A DNA stretch of 64,000 nt from Thiocapsa sp. (GTDB taxonomy: Bacteria; Pseudomonadota; Gammaproteobacteria; Chromatiales; Chromatiaceae): the NCBI RefSeq assembly GCF_018399035.1, contig NZ_CP073760.1, forward strand, positions 3,228,001 through 3,292,000. The letters run 5' to 3'. Both the position numbers and the translations under genes were made by a program. Position 1 is the first letter of the stretch. Each line of letters opens with the position of its first letter. The notes beneath the pieces were generated by a model that had not been told where the DNA came from, made no database searches, and worked only from the letters and a program-made list of their open reading frames with translations. This document shows, piece by piece, positions 17,449 to 27,370 of the stretch.

Positions 17449-18197
17449 CAGCACACGAACTGCTGCCTAGCAAACACCAAAGGCGATCCCGCTCTTCGCC
17501 GCGGAGCTTGGTGTGTGGTATTTTGCCTCGTCAACGTCGGAGGGCCTTGTTCATAAGCCCGGCCAAGGCCCACTGGAACGGTGGGGCAACGGTGCCAATG
17601 TACTCAAAATATCAGAGACTTACTTCAGGTCATCGGAAGGCGACTCGCCCGGTGGCCGGAGTTATGAACAAGCCCACGTCGGAGTACAGTCTGGCTTCGG
17701 CTTGACGTTAAACCGACATCAGATGCTCCGTCCAGCTCCCGTGAAAGGAATCTGGTCACTTCTCTTCTATATGCTAGAAGGTGCTAGGAGTTCGGTTCCA
17801 AGCCCTCTGAGCGGAACGCGAAGCGGAAGGCACTCGGCCCTCTCATCCGAAAACCCGGCGTTGGAATACCGCGGTTTCGGGTTTCATGACAACACGCTCA
17901 AGGCTCCTGACGCCTGCAGCGCCCCCTCGATGCGCCACCGTCGGTGGATTTGAAATGCTCGCCTGAACGTCGGAGGCATCCATGCTCTCTACCTCGACGC
18001 GGCTGGTTCCGCCTTCGCCCCCGCGAGCGCTGCCGAGCGCGCCGAAAGTCGAGTTTGTCATCTCCACCGCAATGCTCTAGCCTCCCCGAGACAGCGGCCA
18101 TCGCGCCACGCCAGACAGCGTGTCTGACCCGTCTGATGCCGAAGCGGCAGCGCGCGGGGCGACGCAGGACCTCAGCACCCATCGTCAGGAGACATAC
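17449..18197. other. Gene-poor gap with decayed coding remnants
   Basis: No intact gene is supported. Between about 17470 and 17750 one frame reads like protein (IPLFAAELGVWYFASSTSEG, then RWGNGANVLKISETYF) without a start or a family match, so it may be the remains of a gene. A GCTAGG-type repeat echo lies near 17770. From 17900 the DNA becomes GC-rich and carries the leader of the restriction operon. Confidence 0.35.
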
Positions 18198-21100
18198 ATG
18201 GGGCACCCGTTCTTCGACCGACCGATTCTCAACTCGCCCTACGCGTATCCGTCGCGCCACTGGGAGCTGGACGAGACAGGTCAGCCGACACACCAGATCC
18301 TTGAAGCCCGGCGTCGCGCCGAGTTCATCACGCCCATCCCCAAGCCGAAGAAGCAGAAGGGCGCGCCCAAGCAGGCCGAGCTTGCGTTTGACGAAGGTAA
18401 GGGCCTGAGCACGGAGGCTCAGCTCTACGATCATACCGCCGTCATCAACGGGGTACGCCAAGAGGTCGACCGTTGGCGGCTGGATCCCGACCCCAACCAC
18501 TGGCGCGTCACCCCCGAGACCGCACGCCTCCTGCAGCACTGGCGCCACCATCCCTTCAGCAGTCTCCGACCCTTCTTCTGCCAGATCGAGGCCGTCGAAA
18601 CGGCCATCTGGCTGACCGAGGTCGCGCCCCAAATCGGTAAGGCGGGCAAGCGCTTCCTGACCCACTTGGCGGACGCCAACCACGACGCCAACCCCGAGCT
18701 GATGCGACTGGCCCTCAAGCTCGCGACCGGCGCCGGCAAGACCACGGTCATGGCCATGTTGATTGCCTGGCAGACCATCAATGCCGTGCGCCGGCCGGAC
18801 AGCAAGCGCTTCTGCCGCGGCTTTCTCATCGTCGCGCCCGGTCTGACCATCAAGGACCGCCTGCGCGTCCTTCAACCCAACGACCCGGACAGCTACTACG
18901 CCAGTCGCGAGCTAGTGCCCACTGACCTGCTCGACGAGGTCAACCGCGCCAAAATCGTCATCACCAACTACCACGCCTTCAAGCGGCGCGAGCGTATCGA
19001 TATCACCAAAGGCGGACGGCTGTTGCTGCAAGGCCGCGGCGGCGAGGCCCTGAACACGCTGGAGACCGAAGGCCAGATGCTCCAGCGTGTCATGTCGGAC
19101 CTGATGGGCCTGAAGAACATCCTCGTCATCAACGACGAGGCTCATCACTGCTACCGCGAGAAACCGAATCATGCGCCCGAAGGCGAGCTGAAGGGCGACG
19201 ACAAGAAGGAGGCCGAGAAGAACAACGAAGCCGCCCGGCTCTGGATCTCCGGACTGGAGGCCGTCCATCGGACAGGTAAGCTAGCGCGTGTCCTCGACCT
19301 CTCCGCTACACCCTTCTTCCTGCGCGGCTCGGGCTATGCCGAAGGCACGCTCTTCCCCTGGACCATGAGCGACTTCTCGCTCATGGATGCCATCGAGTGC
19401 GGCATCGTCAAGCTCCCGCGCGTGCCGATTGCGGACAACATCCCCGGCGGCGAGATGCCCATGTTCCGCAACCTCTGGGAGCACATCCGCGCCAAGATGC
19501 CCAAGAAGGGACGCGGCAAGGCGGCCTCGCTGAATCCGCTCGACCTCCCGCCGCAGTTGCAGACCGCCTTGGAGGCACTCTACGGCCACTACGAGAAGAC
19601 CCATGTCCTCTGGACGGAGGCCGGGGTCGCGGTCCCGCCGTGCTTCATCGTCGTCTGCAACAACACCGCCACGTCCAAGCTGGTCTACGACTACATCTCC
19701 GGGTTTCTGCGCGACCAACAGGACGGCAGCAAGAAGCCAGAGCCCGGTCGCCTGGCCCTGTTCCGCAATCACGACGAGCACGGCAACCCGCTGCCACGCC
19801 CCCGAACCATTTTGATCGACAGCGAGCAACTGGAATCGGGCGAGGCGCTGGATGCCAACTTCCGCGCCATGGCGTCGGATGAGATCGAGCGCTTCCGCCG
19901 CGAGATCATCGAGCGGACCCGCGATGCCCGTCAGGCCGAGAACCTGACCGACCAGGACCTCTTGCGCGAGGTCATGAACACCGTCGGCAAGCCCGGCCGA
20001 CTCGGTGCCGAGATTCGCTGCGTCGTCTCCGTCTCCATGCTCACCGAGGGCTGGGACGTCAGCACCGTCACGCACGTCCTCGGGGTGCGCGCCTTCGGCA
20101 CGCAGCTCCTGTGCGAGCAGGTCATCGGTCGGGCGCTGCGCCGCCAGTCCTATGATCTCAACGAAGAGGGGCTCTTCAACGTCGAGTATGCCGACGTGCT
20201 CGGCATCCCCTTCGACTTCAACGCCACGCCCACGGTCGCCCCGCCGCAGCCGCCGCGCGAGACCATCCAGGTCAAGGCAATGCGCCCCGAGCGTGACGCT
20301 CTGGAGATCCGTTTCCCCCGCGTCGCAGGTTATCGCACGGAGCTGCCGCAGGACCGCCTGACCGCGAAATTCGACGCCGACTCCACGCTGGTCATTTCCC
20401 CTGAGCTGGTCGGCGCTGCCGAGACCCGCAATTCCGGCATCATCGGCGCGACGGTGGATCTCAACCTCGTCCACACGGGCGACGTGCGCCAATCCCAGAT
20501 CCTCTACGAGCTGACATCGCATCTCTTGCTGAGTCGATTCCGTGACGCCAACGGCGAGCCACAGCTCCATCTGTTCGGCCAGCTCAAGCGCATCGCGCGT
20601 CAATGGCTCGACGCCTATCTGCAATGCAAGGGCGGCACCTATCCGGCCCAACTCAAGTACAAGACCCTCGCGGACATGGCCTGCGAGCGCATCACCGCCG
20701 GCATCACCCGCGACCAGATCGGTAAGCGGCCCATCATGGCGCTTCTCGACCCCTACAATCCGGTCGGCTCCACCGCGCACGTCAACTTCAACACCTCCAA
20801 GACCGAGCGCTGGGAAACCGACGCACGCCGCTGCCATCTCAACTGGGTCATCCTCGACAGCGACTGGGAGGCCGAATTCTGCCGCGTCGCCGAGGCGCAT
20901 CCACGCGTCAGGGCCTATGTTAAAAACCACAATCTGGGCTTCGAGGTCCCCTACCGGTATGGCTCAGAGATGCGCCGCTATCGCCCCGACTTCATCGTTC
21001 AGCTCGACGACGGCCACGGCGAGGAGGATCTGCTGAACCTCACGGTTGAGATCAAGGGTTATCGCGGCGAGGATGCCAAGGAGAAGAAGACCACCATGGA

Positions 21101-21269
21101 TGTCTACTGGGTGCCCGGCGTGAACAATCTCGGGACCCATGGCCGTTGGGCCTTCGCCGAATTCGCCGATGTCTACCAGATCGAGGCCGACTTCAAGGCC
21201 AAGGTCGAAAGCGAGTTCAACAGCATGATTGAACGCGTCGTCGGTGAGCCGTCGACCGAGGAAGTCTAG
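18198..21269 (+). CDS. BPTD_3080-type restriction endonuclease (SF2 helicase plus nuclease)
   Basis: This 1023-aa protein is the restriction subunit of a type III-like system. The SF2 helicase core has LATGAGKTTVMAM (Walker A, about 176), INDEAHHCY (DEAH-type box, about 313), LDLSATPFF (motif III) and QVIGRALRRQ (motif VI). Near the C-terminus RYRPDFIVQLDDG followed by NLTVEIKGYRGED gives a PD-(D/E)xK nuclease (about 930-955). ATG 18198 is chosen over GTG 18120 because AGGAGA precedes it. The methyltransferase gene starts three bases after its stop. It would cleave unmodified invading DNA with ATP-driven translocation. Confidence 0.88.
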   Translation: MGHPFFDRPILNSPYAYPSRHWELDETGQPTHQILEARRRAEFITPIPKPKKQKGAPKQAELAFDEGKGLSTEAQLYDHTAVINGVRQEVDRWRLDPDPNHWRVTPETARLLQHWRHHPFSSLRPFFCQIEAVETAIWLTEVAPQIGKAGKRFLTHLADANHDANPELMRLALKLATGAGKTTVMAMLIAWQTINAVRRPDSKRFCRGFLIVAPGLTIKDRLRVLQPNDPDSYYASRELVPTDLLDEVNRAKIVITNYHAFKRRERIDITKGGRLLLQGRGGEALNTLETEGQMLQRVMSDLMGLKNILVINDEAHHCYREKPNHAPEGELKGDDKKEAEKNNEAARLWISGLEAVHRTGKLARVLDLSATPFFLRGSGYAEGTLFPWTMSDFSLMDAIECGIVKLPRVPIADNIPGGEMPMFRNLWEHIRAKMPKKGRGKAASLNPLDLPPQLQTALEALYGHYEKTHVLWTEAGVAVPPCFIVVCNNTATSKLVYDYISGFLRDQQDGSKKPEPGRLALFRNHDEHGNPLPRPRTILIDSEQLESGEALDANFRAMASDEIERFRREIIERTRDARQAENLTDQDLLREVMNTVGKPGRLGAEIRCVVSVSMLTEGWDVSTVTHVLGVRAFGTQLLCEQVIGRALRRQSYDLNEEGLFNVEYADVLGIPFDFNATPTVAPPQPPRETIQVKAMRPERDALEIRFPRVAGYRTELPQDRLTAKFDADSTLVISPELVGAAETRNSGIIGATVDLNLVHTGDVRQSQILYELTSHLLLSRFRDANGEPQLHLFGQLKRIARQWLDAYLQCKGGTYPAQLKYKTLADMACERITAGITRDQIGKRPIMALLDPYNPVGSTAHVNFNTSKTERWETDARRCHLNWVILDSDWEAEFCRVAEAHPRVRAYVKNHNLGFEVPYRYGSEMRRYRPDFIVQLDDGHGEEDLLNLTVEIKGYRGEDAKEKKTTMDVYWVPGVNNLGTHGRWAFAEFADVYQIEADFKAKVESEFNSMIERVVGEPSTEEV

Positions 21270-21271
21270 AG

Positions 21272-24244
21272 ATGGCGAAGAAGACGAACACCGAGAAGAC
21301 CGTCGAGACAATCACTCACGACGAGGCCACCCGCAAGAATATCCCGACGGCCGAATACCAGTCGATGATGCGCAAGGACGAGGAGGCCCCGGTCCGGGTG
21401 ACCTATGCACGCGGACCCGCCGAGCAGCCCGATGCGCTAGCCGACGAGAAGGGGCAGCGCAACCGCGACCTCGATCCGCAGCTCATCTGGCGCGGTAAGG
21501 ATCAACAGGATTGGAGCGACCTCGTCGTCCATGCGCCGCCGCTCTATATCCAAGAGAAGGTCCACCCCAAGGCGTTGATCGATGATCTCTTGCGCCGAAC
21601 CAAGGAAGGCCAGCACGACGCCGGCATGGGCACCGCCGACCTCTTCGCCGACTTCAACGGCATCCCCAAGGACGCCGACAAAACCGAGTTCTATCGACAC
21701 GACCAGAACTGGTCGAACCGCATGATCCTGGGCGACTCGCTTCAGGTCATGGCCAGCCTCGCCGAGCGCGAGGGTCTACGCGGCAGGGTCCAGTGCATCT
21801 ACATCGACCCGCCCTACGGCATCAAATTCAACAGCAACTTCCAATGGAGCACCACCAGCCGCGATGTGAAGGACGGCAATGTCGCGCACATCACCCGCGA
21901 GCCGGAGCAGGTGAAGGCGTTTCGGGATACCTGGCGGGATGGCATTCATTCCTATCTGACTTATCTGCGGGATCGGCTGACAGTTGCGCGCGATCTGCTG
22001 ACCGAATCCGGATCTATCTTTGTGCAGATCGGGGATGAGAATGTGCATCGGGTTCGAGCGGTGATGGATGAAGTGTTTGGTGAGGATAATTTTTGCTCGT
22101 TGATAGCGTTTCAGAAAACTAGTGGCTCCACTACCAGCACCCTCCCAACTACGCACGATTACGTTATTTTCTACGCAAAAAAGCTCGGGGTCCTGAAGTA
22201 TCGAAAATTTTATGAGCGCACGACTCGTGGGGACGTCGGCGCGAAAGAATACAAACGGGTGGAAATTGAATCGAGTAAAGTACTCCCTGTTAGCAACTTC
22301 ATAGAAAATGGCCAGGTGATGCTTCCGCAAGGCGCAAGAATTTTGACAACGGACAGCATTGTTTCGAAAGGTGGAAATGATCCAGACATCGAGGTAACAG
22401 CAAATGGAAAAAACTACACGCTTTCATGCAAACCTAATCGACACTGGAAAACCAGCGCAGATGGCATCAAAAGACTTTGGCGAATAGGACGTCTCCTCCA
22501 GCAGTCTGGGTTGAGGATTTACAAGCGCTACTTCGATGATTTTCCCGTGCGGGAATTGCCGCACGTCTGGAACGACACTCGGGGCGATGATGATGGGACA
22601 TATGTTGTCCAGACGCATCCGAAAATCCTGGAGCGGTGCCTCCTCATTGCCACCGACCCCGGCGACCTCGTTATCGACCCAACCTGCGGCTCCGGCACCA
22701 CCGCCTATGTCGCCGAGCAATGGGGCCGCCGCTGGATCACCATCGACACTTCCCGCGTCGCACTCGCTCTGGCTCGCGCACGCATCATGGGCGCACGCTA
22801 TCCTTATTACCTGCTCGCCGACTCGCCAGCGGGGCAGCTCAAAGAGGCCGAGATCAGCCGCAGCGCCCCCTCGTCACAGTCGACTCGGGGCGACATCCGC
22901 CACGGCTTCGTCTACGAGCGCGTCCCGCACATCACGCTGAAGTCCATCGCGAACAACGCCGAGATCGATGTCATCTACGAGCAATGGCAACCGAAGGTGC
23001 AGGATGCACTGGACCGGCTCAACGCCGCGCTGCGCGGCCACGTAAAGCCCTATCGCGTCACCACCGGCGGGCGCGACGGCAAGGACGTGAAGTTCGACGC
23101 GCCAAGCGATGCCAGCTTCACGATGCCGAGCGACGAGTCGGTGCCGGCCTACGCTTTGGTCGACTGGGAGGTCCCACACGAGGTGCCGTCGGACTGGCCC
23201 ACTGCGACCAAACAGCCGCTCGCAGACTTCTGGGAAGCTCGAATCGGCCGCCAGCGCGAGATCGACGCCTCTATCGCCGCCAAGGCCGACTCCGAGTATC
23301 TCTACGACAAACCCTACACCGACAAGAAGACCGTCCGCGTCTCCGGCCCGTTCACCGTCGAGAGCCTGTCGCCTCACCGTGTGCTCGGTGTAGACGAGAA
23401 CGACGAACTGATTGACCCGGCCGACGGCGTCGCCACCCCGGATGCCGGGTACGGAGACACGCCGAGCTTCCCCCGGATGATCCTGGAGAACCTCAAGGTT
23501 GCCGGTGTGCAGCAGGCGCATAAGGCCGACAAGATCAGCTTCACGTCGCTGACGGCCTGGCCCGGCGAATTCGTGTGTGCCGAAGGCCGATACCTCGAAG
23601 GCGCGCAGGACGGCGGTACCGAGAAGCGTGCCGCCATCCTCATCGGTCCCGAGTTCGGCACCGTCACCCGTCCCGATCTGGTGAGCGCCGCACGCGAGGC
23701 CGGCGAAGCCGATTTCGATGTCTTGATCGCCTGCGCCTTCAACTACGAGGCCCACGCCACGGAGTTCAACAAGCTCGGACGCATCCCGGTGCTCAAGGCG
23801 CGCATGAATGCCGACCTGCACATGGCCGAGGATCTGAAGACCACCAACACGGGCAACCTCTTCGTGATCTTCGGAGAGCCCGACATCGCCATTCTGCCGG
23901 CCGAGGACGACCGGATCCGGATCAAGATCAACGGCGTGGATGTCTTCCATCCCGGCACCGGCGAGGTGCGCAGCGACGGCCCCGAGGGCATCGCCTGCTG
24001 GTTCATCGACACCGACTACAACGAAGAGAGCTTCTTCGTGCGCCACGCCTATTTCCTCGGTGCCGAGGATCCCTACAAAGCGCTCAAGACCACCCTCAAG
24101 GCCGAGATCAACGAAGAAGCCTGGGCCAGCCTCAACAGCGACATCTCCCGCCCCTTCCCCAAGCCAGCCTCCGGTCGGATCGCGGTCAAGGTGATCAACC
24201 ACCTCGGAGACGAGGTTATGAAGGTGTTTCGGGTGGGGTCATGA
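21272..24244 (+). CDS. Site-specific DNA methyltransferase (beta-class N4/N6)
   Basis: This 990-aa modification enzyme transfers methyl groups from SAM to adenine-N6 or cytosine-N4. The catalytic motif is YIDPPYG (about residue 179) and the SAM motif is DPTCGSGTT (about 469). The order (motif IV before motif I) is the beta class, so the target-recognition domain lies between them. That stretch (about 22080-22620) is visibly more AT-rich than the flanks, suggesting domain exchange. The long C-terminal region (500-990) is typical of this paired family. Its stop overlaps the next gene (ATGA). Confidence 0.9.
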   Translation: MAKKTNTEKTVETITHDEATRKNIPTAEYQSMMRKDEEAPVRVTYARGPAEQPDALADEKGQRNRDLDPQLIWRGKDQQDWSDLVVHAPPLYIQEKVHPKALIDDLLRRTKEGQHDAGMGTADLFADFNGIPKDADKTEFYRHDQNWSNRMILGDSLQVMASLAEREGLRGRVQCIYIDPPYGIKFNSNFQWSTTSRDVKDGNVAHITREPEQVKAFRDTWRDGIHSYLTYLRDRLTVARDLLTESGSIFVQIGDENVHRVRAVMDEVFGEDNFCSLIAFQKTSGSTTSTLPTTHDYVIFYAKKLGVLKYRKFYERTTRGDVGAKEYKRVEIESSKVLPVSNFIENGQVMLPQGARILTTDSIVSKGGNDPDIEVTANGKNYTLSCKPNRHWKTSADGIKRLWRIGRLLQQSGLRIYKRYFDDFPVRELPHVWNDTRGDDDGTYVVQTHPKILERCLLIATDPGDLVIDPTCGSGTTAYVAEQWGRRWITIDTSRVALALARARIMGARYPYYLLADSPAGQLKEAEISRSAPSSQSTRGDIRHGFVYERVPHITLKSIANNAEIDVIYEQWQPKVQDALDRLNAALRGHVKPYRVTTGGRDGKDVKFDAPSDASFTMPSDESVPAYALVDWEVPHEVPSDWPTATKQPLADFWEARIGRQREIDASIAAKADSEYLYDKPYTDKKTVRVSGPFTVESLSPHRVLGVDENDELIDPADGVATPDAGYGDTPSFPRMILENLKVAGVQQAHKADKISFTSLTAWPGEFVCAEGRYLEGAQDGGTEKRAAILIGPEFGTVTRPDLVSAAREAGEADFDVLIACAFNYEAHATEFNKLGRIPVLKARMNADLHMAEDLKTTNTGNLFVIFGEPDIAILPAEDDRIRIKINGVDVFHPGTGEVRSDGPEGIACWFIDTDYNEESFFVRHAYFLGAEDPYKALKTTLKAEINEEAWASLNSDISRPFPKPASGRIAVKVINHLGDEVMKVFRVGS

Positions 24245-24573
24245 TGACCGCTAGCGAGACTGCCGAGAAAGACAGCTTCCTCGCCGCGATCAAGGCGGAG
24301 GGCCGGTCAAGTCCAGCGGGCATGCACTGGCAAGCCTTCTATGAGTTCCTGCTCCGCAGCGGGGAGCCGAGTGCGTCGAAACCGCCGGCTCCGCTCATTC
24401 TCGCCGCGTCGGGCGCATCGGACGATGCCAAACACCGCCGACTCGCAGAGCAACTCGATTGGGCGATTCGCCATGGCGTATTCAAAGACGCGGTCGAGTT
24501 CTTGAAGACGATACCCACGGAGCATTGGAACCTGAACTCGCCTGCCCGGTGGTATACAGAGAATTGGCCATGA
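24241..24573 (+). CDS. Small R-M operon protein, unknown
   Basis: The 110-aa ORF starts at ATG 24241, overlapping the methyltransferase stop by four bases, and ends overlapping the next ORF in the same way. It is helical and acidic to neutral (GRSSPAGMHWQAFYEFLLRS, LAEQLDWAIRHGVFKDAVEF). Perfect translational coupling on both sides argues it is real and stoichiometric with the system. No family is recognised. It may be a specificity, control or structural factor of the restriction operon; this is inference from position. Confidence 0.65.
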   Translation: MMTASETAEKDSFLAAIKAEGRSSPAGMHWQAFYEFLLRSGEPSASKPPAPLILAASGASDDAKHRRLAEQLDWAIRHGVFKDAVEFLKTIPTEHWNLNSPARWYTENWP

Positions 24574-24902
24574 CCAGGCCGATGACAGAAGGTCATATTC
24601 CAGGCTCGCCAGATTCAGTATCGAGCCGTTCCAACACCCATGACATGGTGCCCAAAATGCAAATCAGTTTCACGCCTGAGCTGATTGCCGAGCGTCTCCG
24701 GAGCACAACATCGCTCGGCCACGACCTGATGCGCTGCCGCGACCCGACCTGCCCACAGCGGCGGGACTGCGCGCGATGGTTGGACAGATTCACGGATGCA
24801 CAGGGTGTTCCCCATGCTCCGAGCCTCTATCAGTTCAACCCGTCGGATGCAGACGAGCCCTGCATGGCCTTCCTGCCGATGGCGCAGAGGTCGCATGCGT
24901 GA
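24570..24902 (+). CDS. Small Cys-rich R-M operon protein
   Basis: This 110-aa ORF starts at ATG 24570 within the stop of the previous one (ATGA overlap). The central segment MRCRDPTCPQRRDCARWLD has three cysteines in 11 residues and may bind a metal. Nothing indicates membrane location. It precedes the RelE-UvrD gene by 88 bases. Function is unknown; its conservation in similar operons would have to be tested. It is included because coupling and codon use match its neighbours. Confidence 0.55.
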   Translation: MTRPMTEGHIPGSPDSVSSRSNTHDMVPKMQISFTPELIAERLRSTTSLGHDLMRCRDPTCPQRRDCARWLDRFTDAQGVPHAPSLYQFNPSDADEPCMAFLPMAQRSHA

Positions 24903-24990
24903 TCTCCAGCGCCGCGCGCCGATGTTGAAAACGTGCCGGCCGCTCGGTCACGGGCAAAGGCCAATGTGACTCCCGACAAGGCCCGATCCT

Positions 24991-27078
24991 ATGGACTTCC
25001 GCATCGCCGACACCTTCACCGACAGTCTCGCCCGCCTCGCGGGGGACGAGCAGAAGGCCGTCAAGACCACGGCGTTCGACTTGCAGATCAATCCGGCCAA
25101 CCCCGGCCTCGCGTTTCACAAACTCGACAAGGCACGAGATAAGAACTTCTGGTCGGTCCGGGTCGGCAGCGACATCCGCTTGATTGTCCATCGGGCCTCG
25201 GGGAGCCTTTTGCTGTGCTACGTGGATCATCACGACCGTGCCTACGCCTGGGCCGAGCGCCGCAAACTGGAGGTCCATCCGCAAACCGGTGCCGCGCAGT
25301 TGGTCGAGATTCGCGAGCGCATCGAAGAGGTTGCGGTGCCGGTCTACGTCAAGGTCGCGCAACCCACGCCCACGAGGCCGCTTCTGTTTGCCCAGCGCTC
25401 CGACTCGGAACTGCTCGGCTACGGCGTCCCGCCGGAATGGCTGGCCGATGTCCGTCTCGCCAACGAGGACACCCTGCTCGAACTGGCGGATCATCTGCCC
25501 GCCGAAGCGGCCGAGGCATTGCTGCAACTGGCAACCGGCGAGCAGCCGCCCGTCTCCCGCCCCGTCGCGACGCCCGATGCGGACCCCTTCGCCCATCCGG
25601 ACGCCCAGCGGCGTTTCCGCATCATGAGCGATGCGCAGGAACTTGAGCGGGCCTTGGCCTTCCCCTGGGACAAGTGGACCATCTTTCTCCATCCCGCCCA
25701 GCGCCAATGGGTCGAGCGCGAGTTTAACGGCCCGGCGCGCGTGTGCGGGTCGGCCGGCACCGGGAAGACCATCGTCGCGCTGCATCGCGCGGTCTTTCTC
25801 GCGCGCCGACATCCGGAGAGTCGTGTCCTGCTGACGACCCTCTCCGAGACGCTGGCGAATGCGCTGCGCACCCAGCTCCGACGCCTGATCAGCACCGAGC
25901 CACGACTCGCCGAGCGGCTCGAAGTCGACGCCATTAATGCCGTCGGCAGCCGGCTGTATGCGCGACATCTCGGGCCGGCACGAATGGCCACGGATGAGCA
26001 GGTGACCCGATTGATCGCCGAGGCAAGCGCGGCGGCCGGGAATCAGACGTTCGGTCTCGGTTTCCTGCGTTCGGAATGGACGGATCTGGTCGACGCCTGG
26101 CAGTTGGAGACGTGGGATGACTATCGGGATGTCAAGCGCCTGGGGCGCAAGACGCGTCTGCCGGAGTCCCGGCGGGCCGCGCTCTGGACCATCTTCGAGT
26201 CCGTCCGAGCCGCGCTGACCGAGAGCGGAGTGATCACACGCGCAGCCATGTTGACCGACCTCGCAACCCAGTTGGGCGAACGCCGACAGCAGCCGTTCGA
26301 CTTCGTGGTCGTGGATGAAGCGCAGGATCTCAGCGTGCCCCAACTTCGCTTCCTCGCCGCGTTGGCCGCAGGCCGTCCGAGCGGACTCTTCTTCGCGGGC
26401 GACCTCGGTCAGCGCATCCTGCAGCCGCCGTTCTCCTGGCTGTCCCTCGGAGTCGACATCCGAGGCCGCGCCCGAACGCTTCAGATCAACTATCGCACCT
26501 CGCATCAGATCAGAAGCCAAGCGGACCGCCTTCTCGGACCGGAAACAGCCGATGTCGACGGCAACACCGAAGACCGACGCGGCACCATCTCGGTCTTCAA
26601 CGGTCCCGCCCCCACCGTCGTCAGCTTCCAGACGCCCGCGGAGGAGGCCGGCGCGGTTGCCGCTTGGATCACGCAACGCATCGGCGAATCCGTCGAACCG
26701 CATGAGATCGCCATCTTCGTCCGCTCCGAGTCTGAGTTGGAGCGTGCGCGTGCCGCGGCCACCGAAACAGGACTACCGGCCAAAATCCTGGACGAACATG
26801 TCGAGACCGACCAGGGACATCTCTCCATCGCCACCATGCACCTCGCAAAGGGACTGGAGTTTCGCGCCGTCGCCGTCATGGCCTGCGACGACGAAGTCAT
26901 CCCCTCGCAGTCGCGCATCGAAACCGTGACCGACGACAGTGATCTCGCGGAGGTCTACAACACCGAGCGCCACCTGCTCTACGTCGCCTGCACACGGGCA
27001 CGCGATCACCTCTTCGTCAGCGGCGTTGCTCCGGCATCCGAGTTCCTCGATGACTTGCTGATTCCTCCACGAGGATGA
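24991..27078 (+). CDS. RelE-like domain fused to UvrD/Rep superfamily 1 helicase
   Basis: The 695-aa protein has an N-terminal RelE/ParE-type fold (about 1-90: FTDSLARLAGDEQKAVKTTA, FHKLDKARDKNFWSVRVGSD, IRLIVHR), then a linker, then an SF1 helicase. Helicase motifs are CGSAGTGKTIVALH (Walker A, about 254), VVDEAQDLS (motif II, about 441), QINYRTSHQ (motif IV region), TMHLAKGLEF (motif V) and LLYVACTRARDHLF (motif VI). RelE domains cleave ribosome-bound mRNA or bind gyrase; SF1 helicases unwind DNA 3'-5'. It is the last gene of the restriction operon and could be a back-up effector. No separate antitoxin gene is evident. Confidence 0.85.
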   Translation: MDFRIADTFTDSLARLAGDEQKAVKTTAFDLQINPANPGLAFHKLDKARDKNFWSVRVGSDIRLIVHRASGSLLLCYVDHHDRAYAWAERRKLEVHPQTGAAQLVEIRERIEEVAVPVYVKVAQPTPTRPLLFAQRSDSELLGYGVPPEWLADVRLANEDTLLELADHLPAEAAEALLQLATGEQPPVSRPVATPDADPFAHPDAQRRFRIMSDAQELERALAFPWDKWTIFLHPAQRQWVEREFNGPARVCGSAGTGKTIVALHRAVFLARRHPESRVLLTTLSETLANALRTQLRRLISTEPRLAERLEVDAINAVGSRLYARHLGPARMATDEQVTRLIAEASAAAGNQTFGLGFLRSEWTDLVDAWQLETWDDYRDVKRLGRKTRLPESRRAALWTIFESVRAALTESGVITRAAMLTDLATQLGERRQQPFDFVVVDEAQDLSVPQLRFLAALAAGRPSGLFFAGDLGQRILQPPFSWLSLGVDIRGRARTLQINYRTSHQIRSQADRLLGPETADVDGNTEDRRGTISVFNGPAPTVVSFQTPAEEAGAVAAWITQRIGESVEPHEIAIFVRSESELERARAAATETGLPAKILDEHVETDQGHLSIATMHLAKGLEFRAVAVMACDDEVIPSQSRIETVTDDSDLAEVYNTERHLLYVACTRARDHLFVSGVAPASEFLDDLLIPPRG

Positions 27079-27370
27079 AGGACGCTGAACCCAAAGGCGG
27101 AGCGCGAACTCATGCCTCGCGCATGGGTCAAGCGAGTGTGAGGCGCCGAGTAGCGGAACATGAGGAGGTTAAACTCCATTGAGTCCGTCATTGCTCCAAG
27201 AGCCATGGTCCGTCACGTTCGGTCCCGGTTCTAGGGCTCGTCGTCCTCACGACGTGATCTGAGATTGTTGACTTGGAAATGCTGCGCTACCCTTGCGCGA
27301 GTCTTGAAGTCGTGCAGCCTATGAGATAGCGAACCGAATCTCGAATATCTCTAAGGTGTCGGAGCCTCAT

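Noticed and set aside
18120..18198. GTG start 26 codons upstream for the restriction nuclease
   Set aside because: No ribosome-binding site there, while AGGAGA precedes ATG 18198.
19281..20930. 549-codon open frame antisense to the restriction nuclease gene
   Set aside because: GC-rich third positions of the sense gene keep the antisense frame open; the translation has no family pattern and the sense gene has all helicase motifs.
24835..26703. 622-codon open frame antisense to the RelE-UvrD gene
   Set aside because: Shadow of a GC-rich gene with clear SF1 helicase motifs on the other strand.
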